A DNA stretch of 9,890 nt from Pedosphaera sp. Its GTDB lineage: Bacteria; Verrucomicrobiota; Verrucomicrobiia; Limisphaerales; SIAT01. Location: assembly GCA_009691645.1 (NCBI GenBank), contig SIAT01000056.1, positions 1 to 9,890 of the forward strand, written 5' to 3'. The translations under genes and the position numbers were made by a program. Each line of letters begins with the position of its first letter. The stretch's first letter is position 1. Of the stretch, positions 7,193 through 9,890 are shown piece after piece. A model generated the notes under the pieces. It saw only the letters and a list, made by a program, of their open reading frames with translations, was not told where the DNA came from and searched no databases.

Positions 7193-7251
7193 ACCGCAGA
7201 TGAAACGCGCATCAAACAGGGATCCATCCGCGTCCGTGTTTCATCCGTGGT
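7193..7251. repeat. Imperfect inverted repeat filling the proA-downstream spacer
   Basis: The left arm (7193-7209, beginning ACCGCAGATGAAAC) pairs with the right arm (7235-7251, ending GTTTCATCCGTGGT) over 17 positions with 14 Watson-Crick pairs, two G.U pairs and one A.C mismatch. The loop is about 25 nt. It begins at the base after the proA stop and ends 8 bp before the next gene's GTG. Its right end also supplies an in-frame TAA just upstream of that GTG. The wording of the arms resembles GATGAAC-type extragenic repeats I know from several bacterial genomes, so I suspect a dispersed element. As RNA it would form a strong hairpin that could block read-through or protect the proA 3' end. There is no T-run after it. 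Confidence 0.65.
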
Positions 7252-7259
7252 AAAACTTC

Positions 7260-8570
7260 GTGAACGCCGCCGACTCCGCCAAATTCATCCGCGATGCCCA
7301 ACCCGCCGGCGGCCTCTTCGCCGACCAGCATTGGCGCATCTCGCCGGCGCCGTTCGCGCTCGGCGCGGAATTGGCGAAGGAATTGGAAGCGCTCGGCCGT
7401 GTGTTGCTCCAATTCAATCGCTCGGTGAACCGGCTCTATCGCCTCAGCGTGGAAGGCAAGCAACCGGCGTGGATTGCCGCGCTGCTCGATCAAGGAAAGC
7501 CCTCCGAACTCATCGCCAGACAGCGCGATCCGGCGTTCAAGAACGACCTGCCACGCGTCATTCGCCCGGACTTGTTGCTGACTGAAAACGGTGTGAGCGT
7601 CACCGAGTTGGACAGTGTGCCCGGCGGCATCGGCCTGACGGCGTGGCTGAATCATACGTACGGCAGCTTCGCTCCCGTGCTCGGCGGCGTGGACGGGATG
7701 CAGCGTGGTTTCGCGGGCATTTTCGACGACGCACCGCGCGTCCACATCGTCGTCTCCGAAGAAGCGGCGACTTACCGACCCGAGATGGAATGGCTGGCAA
7801 ACGAGTTGGGGAGTTCAAAGTTCAAAGTTCAAGACTCAAGGTTTGAAGACTTCGCGGAAGGCGACGCGGTCTATCGCTTCTTTGAATTGTTCGATCTGGA
7901 GAACGTGCCATCCTCGAACCGAATCTTCGATCTCGCCGCGAGCAAGCACAAGAAGATCCGACTGACGCCGCCGCCGAAGCCAATCTTCGAGGAGAAACTT
8001 CTCTTCGCACTGCTCTGGAATCGGAACCTGCGGGACTTCTGGCGGCAGGAGTTGGGTGATGGTTTCCTCAATCGACTGCTGAATTTGGTTCCATATACAT
8101 GGCTCGTCGATCCCGCGCCGCTGCCGCCGCACGCCGCCATTCCGGAACTGAATTTGACCGAATGGCGGCAGCTCAAAACCCTCTCTCAGCGCGAACGCGA
8201 GCTGGTGCTGAAGGTCTCCGGCTTCTCGCCGGAAGCGTGGGGCGCGCGCGGCGTGCATGTCGGGAACGACCTGTCGGCGGAGGAATGGGGTGCGGCGGTA
8301 GAGAAGGCCATCGGAAGTTTCGCGCAGTCGCCGTACGTCCTCCAGCGTTTTCACAAGACGAAGGTGGTGGATGCGGAGTATTTTGATTTCAGCATGGAAA
8401 AGGTCGTCCTCATGCCCAGTCGTGTCCGGCTCTGTCCGTACTATTTTGTCCACGGCGAAGGCGACGCGGCGCGGGCGAACTTGGGCGGTGTGCTCGCCAC
8501 AATCTGTCCGGCCGACAAGAAGATCATCCACGGGATGCGCGACGCCATCCTCGCTCCCTGCACAATATGA
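7260..8570 (+). CDS. Uncharacterised protein, probable ATP-grasp / glutathionylspermidine-synthase-like fold
   Basis: I do not recognise a named family for this 436-residue protein. Several stretches resemble ATP-grasp ligases of the glutathionylspermidine-synthase or circularly permuted type: IRPDLLLTENGVSVTELDSV (101-120) followed by PGGIG, where such enzymes carry an R-x-D...E-x-(N/D) substrate/metal motif; a middle part VYRFFELFDLENVP (204-217); and ELVLKVSGFSPEAWGARGVH (314-333) with SPYVLQRF (357-364), like the nucleotide-binding Lys, glycine-rich loop and Q-R strand. A carbon-nitrogen ligase joining an amine or amino acid to a carboxylate is therefore possible, but the substrate is unknown. 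There is no signal peptide or membrane segment, so it should be cytoplasmic. The start GTG 7260 is the first after the in-frame TAA at 7251-7253. Residues 185-196 (SSKFKVQDSRFE) come from a heptamer-repeat tract. The stop overlaps the MarC-type gene start as ATGA. Confidence 0.55.
   Translation: MNAADSAKFIRDAQPAGGLFADQHWRISPAPFALGAELAKELEALGRVLLQFNRSVNRLYRLSVEGKQPAWIAALLDQGKPSELIARQRDPAFKNDLPRVIRPDLLLTENGVSVTELDSVPGGIGLTAWLNHTYGSFAPVLGGVDGMQRGFAGIFDDAPRVHIVVSEEAATYRPEMEWLANELGSSKFKVQDSRFEDFAEGDAVYRFFELFDLENVPSSNRIFDLAASKHKKIRLTPPPKPIFEEKLLFALLWNRNLRDFWRQELGDGFLNRLLNLVPYTWLVDPAPLPPHAAIPELNLTEWRQLKTLSQRERELVLKVSGFSPEAWGARGVHVGNDLSAEEWGAAVEKAIGSFAQSPYVLQRFHKTKVVDAEYFDFSMEKVVLMPSRVRLCPYYFVHGEGDAARANLGGVLATICPADKKIIHGMRDAILAPCTI
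7814..7848 (+). repeat. Five tandem 7-bp units (close to TTCAAAG) inside the ATP-grasp-like gene
   Basis: Two perfect copies of TTCAAAG (7814-7827) are followed by three diverged heptamers (from 7828, 7835 and 7842) that each match the unit at about 5 of 7 positions. They encode SSKFKVQDSRFE (residues 185-196), a Lys/Ser/Phe-rich insert between PEMEWLANELG and EDFAEGDAVYRFF. The last unit, TTTGAAG, is one base from the first unit of the array at 2781. It is probably a short dispersed repeat that landed in a tolerant loop. Confidence 0.65.
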
Positions 8571-9199
8571 ACGAGCTGTGGCAATACACACTGCTGGCGG
8601 TCAGTTCGCTGTTCGTCATCATCGATCCATTCGCCTCGATCCCGGCGTTCGTGGCGATGACCCCGCATGACACACCCAAAGAACGCGCGCGGATGGCGGG
8701 GTTGGCCTGCCTCGTGGCAACGGGGGTGTTGCTCGGTTTCGCTTTCCTCGGTGAATACATCTTCCGCTTCCTCGGCATCACCATTCCGGCGTTCAAGATG
8801 GCGGGAAGCATCGTGCTACTGCTGGTGGCGCTGGACATGGTGCGCGCGAAACGCTCGGCGGTGATGGAGACTAGCGAGGAAACAGAGGCCGGCGCGGAGA
8901 AGGACGACATCGCCATCACGCCGCTGGCAGTGCCGATGCTCGCCGGACCGGGCGCAATCACCACGGCCATCCTGCTGCACAATGAAGCGAAGTCGTTCGA
9001 TCAGCAAATCGCGCTGGCGCTCAGCATCGTCGCGGTGCTCGTGGCAAGCTACATGGTGTTCCGACTCTCGGCGAAGGGCGCGAAATGGCTCAGCCCCATC
9101 GCGCTAAAAATCATCACGCGTCTCATGGGATTGATGCTGGCGGCATTGGCGTGCCAGTTCATGTTCGACGCGTTGAAGGAATTCAAAGCCAAGCTCTGA
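8567..9199 (+). CDS. MarC-family integral membrane protein (UPF0056)
   Basis: The 210-residue protein has the normal length and six-helix pattern of the MarC family. Hydrophobic spans lie near residues 5-30, 43-63, 72-92, 117-138, 148-166 and 177-200. Family signatures are FVIIDPFASIPAFVAMT (16-32) and ITPLAVPMLAGPGAITTAI (117-135). The longest polar loop (93-116, rich in Glu/Lys) separates the two three-helix halves. Members sit in the inner membrane. They are sometimes annotated as amino-acid or small-solute transporters, but E. coli MarC has no firmly established substrate and was not confirmed as a multidrug-resistance factor, so I assign none. The ATG overlaps the stop of the upstream ATP-grasp-like gene (ATGA), a strong sign of translational coupling; a functional pair is possible but unproven. 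No Shine-Dalgarno sequence is seen. Confidence 0.9.
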   Translation: MNELWQYTLLAVSSLFVIIDPFASIPAFVAMTPHDTPKERARMAGLACLVATGVLLGFAFLGEYIFRFLGITIPAFKMAGSIVLLLVALDMVRAKRSAVMETSEETEAGAEKDDIAITPLAVPMLAGPGAITTAILLHNEAKSFDQQIALALSIVAVLVASYMVFRLSAKGAKWLSPIALKIITRLMGLMLAALACQFMFDALKEFKAKL

Positions 9200-9201
9200 A
9201 T

Positions 9202-9218
9202 GCGGCCGCGTCAGCCGC
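9202..9218. terminator. Small hairpin between convergent genes
   Basis: GCGGC (9202-9206) and GCCGC (9214-9218) form a 5-bp GC stem with a 7-nt loop in the 25-bp gap between the MarC-type stop and the convergent minus-strand gene. The position suits a shared terminator, but the stem is short and neither strand has a T-run, so the call is weak. Confidence 0.25.
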
Positions 9219-9224
9219 GCGCAA

Positions 9225-9890
9225 TCACTTGCTCTCGGGAGCGAGGTCGGTGGGCGGAACGCTGGAGATCTGACCACGCGGCGTCTCGCGCAGAGTACCG
9301 ATGCTCCGCGCATCGATCGCGGTCGTCTGCACCGCCAAATCGAAACGGGGCGGCGCGGGAGTGACGATGCCAGCCTGCGGCACAGTCGGCGTGCCACCGG
9401 GTTGGCGGGTGGGAATAGAACGCAGCGGATTGCCGGGCTGTTCGCGGGGTTTATCGCGATCGCGTTTCTGAAAGCGGTTGAATGGGTCAATCCCCCGCGA
9501 TTCGGAAGCGGTCCGACCGGGCGCACTGGCCGCAGGCGATTCCGACGGGAAAATCAGCTTCTGAGTTTCGCCGGCGTTCTTCACGAGCACGGTGCCTTCG
9601 TTCTCGTCAATCTTCACAATCTCGAGCACCCCCTGCTGCTCGCCTTCAGCGAGGATGAAACTGTCGGCGCGCGTGGTGCCGGGGACGTTCATCACGATGA
9701 GCGCCTTCTTGACGTTGGAAAATGCGGTGATGCCGGTGAGTCGAAGATTGAGCGACGTCCGATCAACGATGGCATTGGTGCTCGGGGCGAGGGGTTGGCG
9801 GAGACGGAACGGGTTTTTCTCCGTGACAGACACGGGCGGCATGGCGGGCTTCTCCGGTTTTTTCGTCTCTTCTTCGGGTTTCTCTTCGGG
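9225..9890 (-). CDS. Pro/Lys/Glu-rich, probably exported protein, C-terminal part (5' end outside window)
   Basis: The frame is open to the right edge, so the Met encoded at 9842-9840 is likely internal and the gene starts beyond the window. The visible 221 residues begin with a low-complexity Pro-Glu-Lys linker (PEEKPEEETKKPEKPA). A compact folded part follows: NPFRLRQPL, then LNLRLTGITAFSNVKKALIV, ILAEGEQQGVLEIVKI and GTVLVKNAGETQKLIF. The tail is long, disordered and rich in Pro, Arg and Ser, ending TDLAPESK. A beta-rich core with an L-x-L-x-G-I strand, a 'Ge..g.leI' turn and a closing hydrophobic strand is reminiscent of periplasmic GspC/PilP-type domains of type II secretion or type IV pilus systems, but the resemblance is loose. 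No signal peptide can be seen because the N-terminus is missing. It is convergent with the MarC-type gene and clearly in another transcription unit. Confidence 0.6.
   Translation of the reverse strand, partial: PEEKPEEETKKPEKPAMPPVSVTEKNPFRLRQPLAPSTNAIVDRTSLNLRLTGITAFSNVKKALIVMNVPGTTRADSFILAEGEQQGVLEIVKIDENEGTVLVKNAGETQKLIFPSESPAASAPGRTASESRGIDPFNRFQKRDRDKPREQPGNPLRSIPTRQPGGTPTVPQAGIVTPAPPRFDLAVQTTAIDARSIGTLRETPRGQISSVPPTDLAPESK

Noticed and set aside
7260..8570. Idea that the repeat-bearing gene is a pseudogene
   Set aside because: The frame is intact over 436 codons with conserved-looking segments on both sides of the repeat tract and a coupled downstream start.
1..9890. Mobile element, phage, CRISPR or defence island
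   Set aside because: No transposase, integrase, phage, Cas or restriction-type protein, no direct-repeat spacer array, and the genes are core metabolism.

Overview
The window is a gene-dense, GC-rich bacterial chromosomal segment. Eight genes lie on the plus strand (the first cut by the left edge) and one partial gene lies convergent on the minus strand (cut by the right edge). The content is mostly housekeeping: acetate/acetyl-CoA metabolism, histidine, arginine and proline biosynthesis, a cell-wall-type enzyme, a membrane transporter-like protein and two poorly characterised proteins. I see no rRNA, tRNA, CRISPR array, transposase, phage gene or defence system. Gene content, frequent GTG starts, missing Shine-Dalgarno motifs and short heptamer repeats in spacers and inside genes remind me of Verrucomicrobiota (Limisphaerales/Pedosphaera-like). 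That placement is an inference, about 50% sure.

Layout. 1-339: C-terminal part of a DUF2270-type membrane protein. 340-601: non-coding spacer with one small hairpin. 602-2750: a two-gene unit, a short catalytic-only phosphate acetyltransferase (pta) followed 4 bp later by a separate BioD-like P-loop/DRTGG protein. Together they hold the domains that are fused in the long enterobacterial Pta. 2805-3899: hisC. 3900-3984: a leader with a candidate promoter and a strong GC hairpin. 3985-5274: argA-type N-acetylglutamate synthase (kinase-like domain plus GNAT domain). 5279-5830: a small YkuD-fold L,D-transpeptidase-like protein with an unusual S-C-G-C-I-H active-site motif and no signal peptide. 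5915-7192: proA. 7193-7251: an imperfect inverted repeat filling almost all of the spacer. 7260-8570: an uncharacterised protein with ATP-grasp / glutathionylspermidine-synthase-like features. 8567-9199: a MarC-family membrane protein overlapping it by ATGA. 9202-9218: a small hairpin between convergent genes. 9225-9890 (minus): a partial Pro/Lys/Glu-rich, probably exported protein.

The plus-strand genes from pta to the MarC gene are separated by -4 to 85 bp and could be partly co-transcribed. The close pairs (pta/BioD-like, argA/YkuD, ATP-grasp-like/MarC) are the best candidates for translational coupling. The linking theme is acetyl-CoA and glutamate: Pta interconverts acetyl-CoA and acetyl phosphate, ArgA consumes acetyl-CoA and glutamate, and ProA acts on the other glutamate branch. 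No wholly new system is evident. The points most worth following are three separate 7-bp-period tandem repeats (two inside reading frames), the split and reordered Pta, the atypical YkuD motif and the unassigned ATP-grasp-like gene.
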